In this document: one piece after another, positions 1 through 14,100 of the stretch | How positions within the stretch are numbered: position 1 is the first letter of the stretch | Layout of the letters: every line of letters starts with the position of its first letter | Source: Ficedula albicollis | Taxonomy: Eukaryota > Chordata > Aves > Passeriformes > Muscicapidae | Assembly (NCBI RefSeq): GCF_000247815.1 | Contig: NC_021675.1 | Span: forward strand, 65,243,040-65,307,039 | Length of the DNA: 64,000 bases | Reading direction: 5' to 3' | The notes under the pieces: model-generated | Told to the model about the DNA's origin: nothing | What the model saw: only the letters and a program-made list of their open reading frames with translations | The model's database searches: none | Position numbers and translations under genes: made by a program

Positions 1-2321
1 ATCTGAAGAGGGCTAGTGATTGAAGAGAAGTTAGTTGGTTTGTATTTTGGTTTTGGTATTCTGCTGGTGTTGTCATTCCAGTTTCATCTATTAGGAACAA
101 TTTAAATTTGGAAGTAACCTCCAGCAAATAACCTCCAATATTTCTCCAGCTACAAGTAGGGCATCATCATAATTCTCATATTCAGATTTCATTCCTCCCT
201 AGCTATTAAAAAAAAAAGATTCCATCAAGATAAAACTTGCCATAGGTGATCTTAGTCTACAACTTTGTGCCATAATGTGCAAACTAACTTTCACATCATA
301 AAAAGGGAAAGTAAATTCAGTGTATTTCCTTAGTTTTTACTCAGTCTGTAAATAAATAAACAGCAACAGGTTTAAGGAACAAAGAAATAGTGTCAAACTA
401 GCAAGAGGAAAAAACAGTCCAGACTGATCATTTAATTTAAATTGCCAGATTATACCTAAAATAGCAGGGATATAATATCAGTACTTTCCTGCATGTCATA
501 TCTGAGAGGACTAGAGGGAAAGCAGAGTACTATCTTTAATTGAAATTTTACCTAATTTGCTCCTATCACTTGAGGCACATATCTCTCTGTATGGTAATAT
601 ACCAAAATTCAGTGGACTTCACTAATCCTCCACTTGAAAACTGCACTGGAAGCAACTTTGCTGTATTACCTGCATGATCTAAAACTTTAAAGCATGTGAA
701 AAGCCTGACAGAGAAAAGGCATAATCAGATGCAAATTCACTTTGTTTAGGTACAATCCATGAACTGTGCATTCAAGTACTATAGAAAACATTAATCATAG
801 GAAACTGTAATTTTTGTTATCAGTCTAACACTAATCAAAAGGGAAACCTGTCACTACCGCTGACCTGTGAAACGTCCCAATTATACTCTTCAGAAATGAC
901 AGGAGCACTTAACTTCCTCACTGAGTAAATGACGACAATCAATCAAGTTTGAATAACAATGAGCCACGGAGCTGAAAATTATTTTTTGTATAGAATCTAC
1001 CCAGGAATTTATGAAAGGTGAAAAGCAACCCAAGGTTTTAGGGGCATTATGGCTTTCAGCTAGTGCAGCACATATCAAACACTAAACAGAATTTATGTGT
1101 TTTAATTTTCTAAAAGGTAGATGTGGACTTGGTGCTACAATGCATAACATATAATGCCAGATTTTAAATATGGGGGTCATTTTCATAAAATATTATACGT
1201 ATTGTTCACACCCTTGAATTTCCCTGGGGTCTTCTATTAAATTTAGATTTCCTGAAAAAAAAATTAACTGCTTAGCTAACTATCAGGAATTAAGCCCTCT
1301 TTTCCCTTCAGACAAAGTCTTTATCTTGATCAAATCCTTAACAAGATAAATAAGTTATCTTTTTACTTTAAAATATTAAAGTTGTCACTGCTGGAAATTC
1401 AAGAAGTTGCACAGTAATAGCAGGTAGTTATATCTCAATTTACTCCATTCCAGTGGTACTTTATCAGAACCATCCCATTTATGTTGGTTTGCTCCATTTC
1501 CTTGCTAGAGAAAGTGGGAGAGCTCATGGGCAACATTATTAGCTTGAAAAGTATCTTTTTCTTTTTTTTAGTTCTGCTTTTCAAGCATGAAGAAAGCTCC
1601 AAAAGCAACTTCTACAGATGTAGCAGGGAAGCTCAACCCCCTCATTTCTATGTTTCCACTACAGGTAAACTTTTCCAGCCAATTAAAAAGTAAAAATAAA
1701 CAATCCAGCATTAATTCAGAAGAAATAAATATTTAAGACAATAGTTTTAAGTGGCAGAGCTAGTAAATTACAATCCTTTTAGGAATGAGTGCTTAGGGTA
1801 CTTTGGAAACATGAAAAAGAAGACCACAATAAAAAAAAGCATTATGAAATTTCTACTGTATCATATCTGAAGGGAAGTAAAGTAAAAGAGCAAGTGATAA
1901 ATACCACAATGTAAAGCTTTTCTTGTCGTGTACAAGATTAAATACCTCGAAGCTAGGTAGTCACACAACTGCTTGTTTCTCAATCACTTGTCAAAGAATG
2001 TGAGAAGAAAGCTCCTGGTTTCAAATCCATTCTAATTATCAGGTGATATGAGGAAACTCACCAACACAATCTTACCAGAGATGGAGGGTGAATGACCCCC
2101 TCTCTGTCACTAGAGAATGGTCCAGCTGAAGGGACACCACATCCCCAGACATCAGAGGCTGCTTGCACCACCACTGCTCTTCAAGTTCCACGGGGAAGGG
2201 AATTTTTAGTTTGTTAATCGGCTCTAAAATACTGATATTTATTTTTGTATTTATTTATCTAAGTCATAGAATGATGTGTTTGCAAAATTGTGTGTTGGTT
2301 GTTGGTTTCTTTAACATGGTA

Positions 2322-2362
2322 GGATATCTATATCTATCTATATATATATAGATATCTATATT
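2322..2362. repeat. TATATC-rich simple repeat with perfect 10-bp inverted arms
   Basis: The tract gatatctata (2323-2332) is matched by its reverse complement tatagatatc (2347-2356) across a spacer of TATC and TA units. It could extrude a cruciform. It is most simply read as a microsatellite that is partly self-complementary. Confidence 0.7.
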
Positions 2363-4866
2363 CCTGTGAGGAGAAATAGGATTTAGCTAGGCAATTTTCA
2401 GATTCTTGAGCTGGACCTAATTACATATGAGACTATGGTTTAAAAAAATACAGAACCTACACATGCATTATTTTCACTGTAATCACTTGAAACATCTTCA
2501 CAAATCTCCTGACTTTTCACTAAAAACTTAAAATAGTGCTGACTATTCCAACTATACAAGTGCAAACAAACCATTTCTTCCCTAACTCATTAAAAAAAAC
2601 TTTAAAAACCAGATGTTTCCTTATTACTCTGCATTATTAAAAAACCTGGAAAAAACACTGGATGCCAGTAGAAATGCAATTGTTCCTCTTACTTTGCAGT
2701 CAATGCTCCAACAGCCTCCATCTGTTAGTGCAGCTCAGTGCAACCAGAGCCCCAGTTAAAGGCCTTCTTCATCCATCCCAACCAGTAATAAATGTGAAAA
2801 AAGCCTCCACCCACCACACAACACTTGGAAAGATGTGAAGAAAAGCCCTTGATCCTTTTCTCACATTTATACAAATTGATTCTGTTAAGAGGATTTAAAA
2901 ACCCGAGTCTCTGCAATCACAATTAAAGCAAGCAATAAAATTACTGAAATATACAATGCAATCAGTTTATAGGACTAGATGTACAGCTACTACTAATTAT
3001 TTTAGAAAAAGAAGGAAGAGAAAAGACAGCACATGAAGAAGTCATATCTACTCACTAAAACACCACTTGCAAACTACAGCTGGAACCATTAAATAAATTT
3101 TGCATGGTCTAATTAACTTGGTTTGCAATCTCAATTACTTTTCACCCAAGAAATCACTTTTGTTCAGTTTTATGCGTGCCTGTTTCCCTTTTCTAAAAAA
3201 AAAAATGATGTAAGGCATCCTCAGACAAGTGAACTCTAAACTTCATTTGTCTTTCAGCAGGCTTGATGGCTATGCATTTAAAAACCCATTCTATCTTATA
3301 AACTAAAAATTAAATGTACTCAGCTGTGATGGTCGTCATTGCATCTGCTATTTATATGCTAATACCCTCACTGAAAGATCTTGCAAATTATTCCACCATG
3401 CCAATATCTCATGTGCATCTACTCAAAGCCAACTAAATATTTTTCTAGAAGGTTTTGGTTAGGGAACCAGAATATTTATTGCTGTAGAACCTGGTTAGAG
3501 GAGCAACCTTAAGCACATGCATTTTTTATTCAACCACAACACAAAACATACTTCAGTCATATTAAATGAAATTTGGGGACATTCTATGTAAGAAAACAGT
3601 GACTAGAGTAAAAATCTTCAGTGCCAGTAATAGAAACTGAATAGTCAAATAGTGTATCTTTAATGTAAAGACACATTCCTCCTTTTCCATTCTTTTATAT
3701 CGTCCAACACAGGGTAACATGGAAATAAATGCTGGCATTTGGACAGATTTTAGAACCATGCTCGAGTTTTCTCATGTGCAACACAAGGAAAACACAAACT
3801 ACTAACAGAGCTGTATTTATAAGAACCTCCCACACACCCTCCCTCCCCTTCACTTTGGGATATGAACATAAATTCAAACCCCGATGACTGCAAATTAGAT
3901 ATGTGGTCCAGGCAAAGCACATTTTATGTTCACCCGTAAAAGTATCACCATTCATTCTATGTGCAGTTGCTCAACAGCACATAAGCATCTTGGCCAGGCT
4001 GACTTTTATTTAGGAATGCACTTCTCATATTATTTCCTAATTTCCGGGAGTTAGTAAAACTGCTTAAAGGGTTCCAGCCCAACACTTAGCCAAAGTACAC
4101 TGGAGAAAGAGCATACCTTGCTCCAAATTGCTTTAGCAATGTAACAACTACCTGATGAAGCAGTTTTTCCCTAAAACAAGAGTCTGTGAGGATTCTCAGT
4201 CCTGGAGGGGCAAGCTCAAAAAACAATTCAAATTACTCTGCATCCTCATGAATCCTTTCAGAAAAAAAATGGTACATCCAACAGATCCAGCAGACCAGCG
4301 TGTGCCTTCACAGTTTCAGAGGACAGCAAAAAAAGGCAGTCTACAAAACTGGTACACTGGACAAAATTACTACCACAGGAAGAAATTGCAAGGCAACTTT
4401 AGTATTTCTTTAGCAATAACCACTCAAGATGTGATCTCAGATGTATTTTCATACCTCACTACTTGAGCTCCTACGGTTGCATAAATCACCTCAATCCTTA
4501 AGTAGGTACATCAAAAAGGCCAATTTCTCTTGCACAATCCACATCTTTCATAAAATAAGTATCACATTCAGGGGAGATGTAGCAGTTTTAGTTAAACTAG
4601 TGAACGTTTCCAAGTCTAACAATAACAGGAAAATGCACATCTCAATTAAATAAACCTAATTTACTACAGACAGATAAAAAAATATTCTATGCAAGATACA
4701 CATAACCTTACTTGGATTAGATTGTGAATTTCAGGTACAAAGACACTTTAGACAAAAATAAACTTACTTTCATATTGCTCATCAGCTAAATTTAAATGCA
4801 TTAATATATGTTTCAAGCCTAAAAATTGTCTTCCTTTTCCATTTTTATAAATACGCATTTAGCAAT

Positions 4867-4904
4867 AACCTCACCAAAAAAACCTACGAACCTCACCAAA
4901 AAAA
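4867..4904. repeat. Short direct repeat, period 22 bp
   Basis: The 16-mer aacctcaccaaaaaaa occurs at 4867-4882 and again at 4889-4904, within the UVSSA intron. It has no apparent function. Confidence 0.7.
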
Positions 4905-7900
4905 TTCACTTTAATATACTACTTCCCCTTGGAAGGTAGGATGGATAAAAAGCAGGAAGCAAATTTATATCTCCTACTTACAGAGTACACACTGCTCAGT
5001 ATTCATAGATGAATCAAGGGAGATGACCCTTCGGCCTGAAAAACTTAAATACTTAACATAAGGGTTAACTTGCTGATGGAGACATCCTACTTTATTTTAC
5101 ACTCTATTAGAAGAGCTCCAAATTGCACCGTGCGACCTGCGAATCCGACAGGGATCAGAGGTCGTCGCAGTGACAACCCCAAGAATTCATGGCTAGATCT
5201 GCATAACAAGATATTTTTAATAACTCCATAGCAGTGGCAGGCTGCATGGCCAGGGCAAAGCATAAAACACACCACAGCAACACTCAGCTCTAGGGAAGAA
5301 ACAAAGCCAACCAAACCCATCACCCAGCTGATCAGACACTTTAACAAGGGAGGCCTAATTTTACAGTGTTCTGTTTTTATATCAGTCCTACATCCTAATA
5401 AAACTTAAAAAAATAGAAAGCTCTTCTAGCTGAAAAGAGATTACAAAAGAGATATTTAACAGAAATAATAATATGACAAACATGACAATAAAAATAACAC
5501 CAATTAAAATAAGGAGGAGGGAAGAGGGAGCATTAAGTATCTGTATGACCTATTTAATATTCTGTGTTTACTTTTACAGTTGTGGTTGACCTGGATTTTT
5601 TGATAAATACTACCTAGACAAAAAAAAATAAAAATTAAATGTTGCCTGGGCAACATGATCATATAAATATCAATACATTTTATTATTTATTCTGACCACA
5701 TTACAGAGTAACAATGCATAAAATCTGGTAAAGAACATCTTTAGGTGTAATGCTGACATATTTCTCCAATATTCCTATATTTCTCCATAGAAAACATGCT
5801 AACAATCAACACCAAGTTACCATTCAAATCTTAACAAGAAATGCTTCCAGTTTTCAAAGGGCAGCTTTTTGTTAAGAGTTGGGGTTTTTGCTAAAAAGCA
5901 GCACCTGAGGAAAAGACTTCTCTATAAAGGTGTCTCTCTTGCTGAATGGTCTGAGCATGTTTTAGCAAGGGTGGCTTCAGACACTGTGAGGGATCATTGC
6001 AGACAATTACCTAACCCCCAGAAACAACTTCTCTAAAATGAACAAGAGGAAAAAACTGCAAGGATGTGAATACAGGAAGCTGTTACAGAGAACTGTCAGT
6101 GGGACTGGATTCTCTATGGCTACAGAAGCAGAAAAAGAAATCTAAAATTCAAGTGCAGATTTTTTCATTTTTTCAAAACCAAGTACTAACTTAACAAAAA
6201 GACAGATGTGAAAAGAGCTATTGGTTATATTATGGTTATAAAGGTACAAAATGATTAGGCAGAAATAAGTCATTAGAATTGCTAAAATTCCAAACTGCAG
6301 TTGAAGACATGGGAAAAAAAATCAGCAAGTCTTGTAACCAAGTAATTGGCAAAACTCTGCTTAATTTATAACATACTAAAATTTTAACCTTTTAATGTAA
6401 TTTAGGACTAAATAATTAGCAGCAAATATTTAAATCGTAAATTTGCAATAATTTTCTGACATTACTCTTTCTGAAAAAATCTGACTTGTATTATAGTGAG
6501 ATTTAAATATCAGGTTCTGGACAACACAAGGACAGGCTCCTCCAAATCTAATTATTAATGGCATTATTGAGTTCAACCAGATGTTTCACATGGATAAAAT
6601 TAAGTACATGAATAAATCAAGATCCAAGTGCATGCTTAGATTTGACAGAAGATAAGGAAAGGTGAAACAAAAAGTAATGAATACAGTTAATGAAAACTAT
6701 ATATCCCTGGTTGTTAATGTAATTTGAAATTTAAAATTCAAAGTGTTACAGGCCTGTTAAATGATCCCTCTGCTGACAGACACCTGAATGGGATGTTTCT
6801 CACATCTTTTCTCCTGCATTCTGTCTGCCCAAATTTTATCCAGCCTGAATACTAAACCTTCCACGGCTTCCCATACATAAGCATACTTTGAATGCACAAA
6901 ATCCAGCTAATGAGCTACATTTCTTTTAATATTGTCAGGATTTCAAGTATTATCCTAATGGGTGATTCTTTATAGAAAGGATGCAAGCAAAAAGTAGTGT
7001 GTATGATTTAAAATACAGTACATACTTGTCCTCTCTAAAACTGTAAGATCATTTGCATCTAATCAGCAGCAAATCAGACATGAAACAAGAAAAAAAAATA
7101 AAATCCAGTATTATAAGAAGAGGAAGAAGATATTGAGAAACACATCTATTTCTAACCAGCAAAAAAATATTCTTAAGAACAATTTGATCATAAGTTATTC
7201 ATGCAAAAGAATCAAAAGTCTGGAAACACCTGAAAACAAGACTGAGCAGATGGCTGGCTCTGGATCAAGCTGGCACAGACAAAAATGTGGAGCATGCAGT
7301 TTGCACTCCCTCTACTGGGCACTGGGATTATCCCAAGCAGGCACTCAGAGAAGAAATGGACATGTCCAAGCATCCTGGTAGTGTGAAATAAAAGCCTGTA
7401 CAGCTCCCATCCTCTTCACCTGCATTCAGCCAAAACCCAGATTCACAAAAAAATGAAATTCAAAACCTCAAAATGTTTATACCCTCAGAATGCATTTTCT
7501 ATCAGAAACATGACAGACACTCCAAACAAGGATTTAACCACAGTGAATGTAACCTGTGTAAGCTCATTTGCCTTTGACCAATACAGGTAGTCTACATTTT
7601 TTTTGTCCACCCTCCACGCATTTGGAAAAGTAACAGCTTGTAAGAAATGCCTTGACTTCTGATCTGCTGGGAGCACAGAGTGGGAATGGGCAAGGTGTGA
7701 ACTGGGAAACTAGGATGTATTAGTAACTATAAAATCTGCTGCAAGGGATTTATTTCTAGACAGTCAAAGGATAACCTTTGTTTTTCTTTTCCCTCTCCTC
7801 CCACAGCTCCTGAGAGGCAAGCACAAAACACAGGCACTTGTGCTGGCAGTGTGTAAGTGTCACATAGAAATGATGGCCCTCCTTGTAATTAAGACTCTCT

Positions 7901-10900
7901 GACTGTTTGTGTTTTTCACTCTCACGGAGGAGAAAAGAAAGAAGTGGTTATAGCTCATGTCACTATAAACCATTTTAAGTCAAAGTGTCTCACTGTATAA
8001 AGTTCTGTGCTTTCCTTCAAGTGACCTTGAATAAGGGAAGTTCCCTAAACCTCCAGAAAGTTGTTCTGTGGTTTGCAAAGCAGCTTGACTTTTCTATTTT
8101 TCAGTAAAGATAAAAAAGAACTTCAGAGAAAGTAACTTGTGCGAATTGTCTAACAGGCTCTGATTGCCAAAGGCTTCTGCCTTGGAGGCTTCTGCTCTGT
8201 GATACGGAAAATGAAATGAGAAACAATGGAAAGCGTGGATATAATAATAGGGATTGCCAAAAGCACACACCTTGTGAACCAAACAAATATTTCTTCTGTG
8301 GGATCAGGCCAGGTAAGCACCAATTTCTTGCTCTCAGTGTAATTTACACCAAGCCACACTGCTGATATATTCACACTAAATTGCAGCATCAAGAATTACT
8401 CCAGATATATACAATTATTAGCATTTCAGCCATATCCATGTGTAACTGATCAGCTAAAAAAGAGTAGCAATGACACATGGCAATCCTAAGGCACCCCAGG
8501 ACCTTCCCTCTTTAAAGTGGCAATTAAATCTCAGTGGGATTGAGAGTTATAGTAGAGTTCACAGTAATAAATCTCCAGTTTCATTGTCTCTCACTAAACC
8601 CTTTCCTTTATCAACCCTCTTGATCTCAGTTTGAGGATGGGTAAAGCCTTTACTCCCTCTGCTCCCAAACAGAGCAGAAACAAAGCACAGAATAGAAAGA
8701 TGAAACGGGGGGAAATCAGTGACCACAGAAGCATGGAGATTGAGCACGAAGAAAATGCAAAAAGTCCAAGGAGAATGGGCAAGCCCAAGTCCCCAGCCAA
8801 GTTGCCAAGTCCCTGTCACCCTGTTTTATATTTGCTAATTAAATAAAACCACTATCTCCCCAAAAGAATGGCTTGCTGTCCTGCAGGATCATAATGACAG
8901 TTGAAATGAGCAAGCACACAAACAGCTCACCTTTACATTCTCCAGTGAAGGATACAGCTACCTCAGAGTGCATCACCAGAACTGCCATGCTATCCAAACA
9001 CAGAGGTGGCACAGATCACCTGCAAACCAATTTACTTGGGACCCTTTGCACTCAGCCACTTGATTCATGTTCTCCCTCCCTGCTTACTGAACACTCCCCT
9101 TCATTTCCAGGTGGGCTCATCTCATCACACATGAGCAGCACTCACTGGTCCCATGTAATCACACCTGTAAAGTTTTGGCAGGACAGGGTGGCTGGGAGCC
9201 AGGACTTTGAAGGACAGCCAGCCTGTCACTACTTCTTCTCTTGGCTTTAGAGACACAGAAGACAGCAAAACTTTGGCACGGCAGGAGCTGCAGCTCCAAG
9301 GACATGAGGACACTCAGACAAAAACACAATACCTAACACAGGCAGCAATGCTCTATTAAAGAGATGTGTGCAGATGTTTTTCACATGCTGACATGCAAAT
9401 ATTTGACAGAAGGGGATTTAAAAACCATGGCCTAAGAGATTCTGTTTATTTTGCTCTACCAGACTCCAAATTTGCCATGTTCTTACGTTTCAATAAAGTC
9501 ATCTGGCACATGAATAAAATATAATTTATGCAGTTTCCTTCTGCTGTACAAAGATCTCTATGTTCAGGTTATAAATCTAAAATAACTCAGCAGTAACACT
9601 AAATTTGATTATTTTCCACTGGAGAGAAACCCTAGGAAAATTTATATATTGTTTTCAACGCTTAAGATAACTTAGTCTGCATTGCTTCATTTTGAAAGTA
9701 CTGTGAGCACTATTGGCTCCCTATTTTTTTGCCCTTTTAGCAATGGAATTTATTAGCTTCCAAATTAATATAGGTATTAGTTCTAAACATGCTATATAAA
9801 CATACAGATAGCATTAGTCACTTTCATAAGTGGCAACAATACCACTCTAAACACACACACACGAAAATCAAGGCTTGAATGTCTTTTATATCTTACAAGA
9901 AATATAGCAACCAATATTCCATGCAGAGGTGCAGCAAATGAAGTCCTGTCAAGCAAATGGCAGGAATGACAGCAGATGTCTGGATTCCTTCATAGCTGGT
10001 TGCATAAAGGTAGCACACATATTTCACTGGAGACAAAAGCCTCTGACAAGACAGTCTTTCAGTACTTTTCATTCAGAGTTGGCATTTTTGACTGGTGTGT
10101 CACATCAGGAGGTGTTAAGATGATGAACCATATTAATCTTGATTTAGCTTCATTTGTACAATGAAGGCAAAGTCTACAACACTCAGTCATGGCTAAATGA
10201 GGCTACACAATTTAGCTCAAGGTGTTATGTCCAGATCAAATTCTTACAATTCAGTAAATCCAAACCAGATTCTAGTCTGGACTCTGACCCAAAGCACTTA
10301 TTTTTGTATCAAGCTAGGCAGTTATTTCATTTCATTTCATCACAGCCAATAGAAATTAGTATCATGCAGCTCTACTTTTTGTCTATGTAAACAGGACAAA
10401 AACTCCTTTTAGGATCTGAATAATGTATTTGATCTTTCAGCCTCTATTTATTCACGAAGTCTACATATTTCACAAGAACTGTCATAGGTAATTAATCTTT
10501 ATGAAATAGTTTGATGCTCTAAATTTTCCTATGATAACTGTAATCACATTACATGCTTACAGAATAAATGCTACAAAGCAGAGGAACTACCCTCCTGAAG
10601 TGAGACTCTCAGAGTTTAGCAGGTTGTGAAAGAAAATCAGCAGTACAGTGTCTACTGAGAAACAGGCACAAAAGAAGTTGAGGACTTAACAGTGCTACAC
10701 ATAAAGCAACAAAGAGTAAATAAAATCTGCACTTACCCACTTCTCTATCCTAAACAACAACAGGGATGCTTTAAACAGTTTTGGTCTAATAACCAGGCCC
10801 CTGGAATATTATACAGGTGGTCAGTGCTCCTTGAGGGAAGCCACAATCAGCTGAATTAGTGTACTTTACAATAAAACTTGTGTAGAAAAGTTTCCCAGGT

Positions 10901-10989
10901 TAGGGCTTAAGATAAAGAGCATTTTTCTGTATACAAGCTAAGCTTTACTAATGGCCCTCTCTAGTTAAACAGAACTTTAAGAAACTCAC

Positions 10990-11118
10990 CACTCTTCTTT
11001 TTCTTGCTTTAAAGGAAATGTTCATTTCCTTGTATTTCTTCATAGCAGTCTCCAATTTATTCTTGAGTTCAATGGCACATCTTAGCCGATCATCATTGAT
11101 TCCTGCTCTGGTAAGTAG
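10990..11118 (-). CDS. UVSSA: UVSSA coding exon 6 (codons 363-405)
   Basis: 129 nt, 43 codons, phase 0 at both ends. It encodes [20 protein letters not shown] and continues with a lysine-rich helix ending KARKRRV. The human counterpart reads FTRVGTHGGCLKRAIDLKAE. The acceptor is TTTGCAG|CTACTT and the donor GTG|GTGAGT. It is the last UVSSA exon visible in the window. Confidence 0.93.
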
Positions 11119-14100
11119 CTGCAAACCAAGAAAACAAAATTCTTATTTTCTTCCAAAAATCTGAGCCAAAAAAAAAAAAAAAATTCCAGTTTTTCCTCAT
11201 AATTAATGAAACAAGTGTTACAAATTCTTTGTCTTATAAGGGACAATTGGTGAAGCCAATTCTTTTTCTATCTACACTATAAAGACTAACAGCAATTAGT
11301 GAAGCCAAAGAATGAACAGCTATGACAAACATCTTCTGAGAGTGCCCTTCAGGAGGCCAAATTCCACACAGGAGGCTCCATGATATACTGCTAACCTGAC
11401 AGAGAGATGTCTTACAAAAATAAGCTGTGTTTTACTTTAAGACTTTGCAAAGAAGCCATGTTTTACCCATCTTAAAAAAAAAAAAATTGCCTATAGGTAC
11501 CACACCCAAGGCTGAGAGCTATCAAACAAGCTACAACAGTTTCTGCAGTCTCCTTTAGTCCACCCTTACTGGAACGGAAATCATCTCCAATTGTTCCTGT
11601 TTCTTCAACCTTCATTTCCTTTTGGGTCACTCTCCCTCAAGCTTTACTGTATCCCAGTCTTTGTTTCACCACCTTTTTATTTAAAAATGAATAAAAAATA
11701 ATTATCTCCTTATCTCACCTGAATCCAGGACTGCACAGAAGGCCAAAACTTATTTCTGAGAAGTTTGTGAGCATCCATGACACTGTTTATGATGGCAGTA
11801 TTATCTTCATTCTCTTGCACTTTTATATCTGATCAAAATGGGGAAAGAGTTAGTGCATTACATTTATGGTATCTTCACTACAGGAGCTAAAGAAGACAAA
11901 TTACTCCAAGACATTTGATCACTCCAGGGAAAGTTACAAACATCAGAATGCTTCTCTGTTCAGTATTAATTATTCTATTACTATCCACACATTCAAAAAA
12001 TCTGAGGAAAATATGAAAACTGTTCAGTCCAGTATACCAGAAATGTTGGTTAAGTAATTGTTATTAAGGAATCACCAAATAAACCACAGACAAGTTCAGC
12101 CTTACTATTTACACTATATCTTGTCCCAAGTTCAAATGAACTGGGCCTTATTGTACCAATTTCTTCATATTCAATACAAAATAATCCCTACCCTGGTAGT
12201 AACAGGACTTGAGTGCCAAAGAAGCTAAGTATGCCATTATCCAAGTAAAAATTATACTTTTCACTCACTTTTGTCAGCAGAGAAGCAGATATCACCCTTA
12301 CTGCCTGTACATGTAATTCCCTTAGGATAGCAATTCTAAGAAACTTTCAAAACACAAATCATCCAGATTTTTCTACAGGTAATTCATACTAGCAAAGTTA
12401 TGCAAAAAAAAGGTGTAATGACTTGCTAGGAAAACTTACTTCCTTGCAAGGAAAAAGTTTCAGAAATACCCAATTGTAAGGTTTTTAAACTAGCAGCTTA
12501 TTCCCCAGCTACAGAAAGAAAGAGGTGAATAGTAAAGAGAAAGAAAATTGTATTTGAAAAACAGATTTTTGAAAACACAAAAGACTCATTATAGATACTA
12601 TGAAGTGCTGTAACGGGCTTGCAACAACTACTACAGAAGTTCAGTCTTAGAAGGTAAATAATGAAATCTATTAATCACACACAAGGACACGCAAAACAGC
12701 TAAGAACAGCTACCAGGGGAACCAGAAACAGAAAAATAAATAAATAAATTTTAGAAATCAAAGTGGTGTCCAGGAATCCCAAAACAAAACGGCGTCCAGT
12801 AACCCCAGCGTTTGAGTAACAGAAACAAAACCAAAACTACAAAACACTTCAGAGAAAGGCTGCCTCCAGCTATATGTCAAAAGTTCTTCCAGGTACCTGT
12901 GGAGACTTCAAGGTCTAGAGTATATTTATGTGAAATAAGCCCATGGTTCCTAACAAAAGTCTGGTACTCATCATCATCAAGAGCAGGGCCACTGTACTGA
13001 ATGTCCGAGCATGTGCCTCCATCCAGCTCTTTTTGCTCAGGCTTCTCATCTGCCTCTTTGTTTCCATCAGTTGCAACACAGTGAGAAACAGGAAGAATGT
13101 CCTTGCTGCAGCATGGCTGTTCATCATCCATGCACCCCAGATAGGATGGGTTAACTTCCCCCTGGGAGGACAAGGGGGATGCAGGTCCAGCCTCATTAGC
13201 AGATGTTCGTTTGCTGAGTTCCAGGTCAATGTCGTTCACCCCAAAATTGAAGGGATCTGGCATCAGAAGCTGGAAACAGTTTTCCATCTCTGTCAGTGTA
13301 TCAGCAATCTCTTGGGACATTTCTATCAAAACACAATTGTTTTATAAAATTGTTAGATACTGTAAAATATTAATGTCTCCAGAGCAGACAGAGGTACAAA
13401 ACAAATATGACTGCCAAAGGGTGGAATCTATTTATTCAGTGAGGAGTGAGCCATACAAATCTTCCTCTTCTGCAGAAATTGTCCTCATAAAAGTGACAAT
13501 ACCTAAGCAGGAAATCTAGAATTTCCTGAGCCAGGCATGCAGAATCAGGGCTCCTCTTTTCCTTATACTCTCTAAAATTTCAGTATGTAAAGAAGATTAA
13601 AGTGCTTCATAGGATTTGAAGGAAAACAAAGGGCAATGAGATATTCTTAGTGATGTTGGTGGGTATTCATTTTACAGTCATGAATTTTATAGCTTTGTGT
13701 AGGAATAGCCATGAATGTATGTTATTGCTCAAAGAGATGCTACTGACACAAATTACTTTAAGAAAGTTAAATCTCTTTAAAATTCCACTCTCATGCATGA
13801 AAACATTTCCAGCATGCAGAATAAATGCAGACACAATTGCATGCATTACATACACCAAAGTAATTTAATTAAATAACCCTTTATAACTGCAGCATAATAT
13901 ACTTACTATCTCTGTTGTTCTGTGGGATGACAGAAATGTGTCTGCTATGCAAATATTGCTCAGAGACTTGGGCCCCAGTTACATTTTCTAGCTGCACTGT
14001 GACACTTTTCACAGTTATCCTACACTGAATTCTGTGATTCTGTGCAGGAATCACAGGATTCCTGTGCAGACCATTGCCTGTGTTTCTGGAAGACAATCCC

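Larger units (their letters stand above)
1..10989 (-). other. UVSSA: UVSSA intron (downstream of the sixth coding exon), continuing past the left edge
   Basis: No exon could be supported here. I looked on the minus strand for the next UVSSA segments known from the human protein: the acidic TFIIH-binding stretch followed by EKEGYEP, and the YGVDL..YWGQ and KCPFHGK motifs of the C-terminal region. None was found. The sequence is AT-rich with short homopolymer runs. It holds a TATATC-rich inverted repeat near 2.3 kb and a 16-bp direct repeat near 4.88 kb. The short open frames here have no recognisable homology and no coding character. The remaining UVSSA exons should lie to the left of this window. 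Confidence 0.75.

Noticed and set aside
2725..2916. Minus-strand frame with IYYWLGW, considered as the UVSSA YGVDL.YWGQ block
   Set aside because: Only a few residues match by chance. There is no flanking similarity and no splice sites at the right place.
8873..9250. 125-codon plus-strand open frame
   Set aside because: No similarity to a known family, and it lies inside the UVSSA intron without supporting signals.
12943..13347. 134-codon plus-strand open frame opposite UVSSA exon 4
   Set aside because: It is an antisense shadow of a conserved exon, with no homology of its own.
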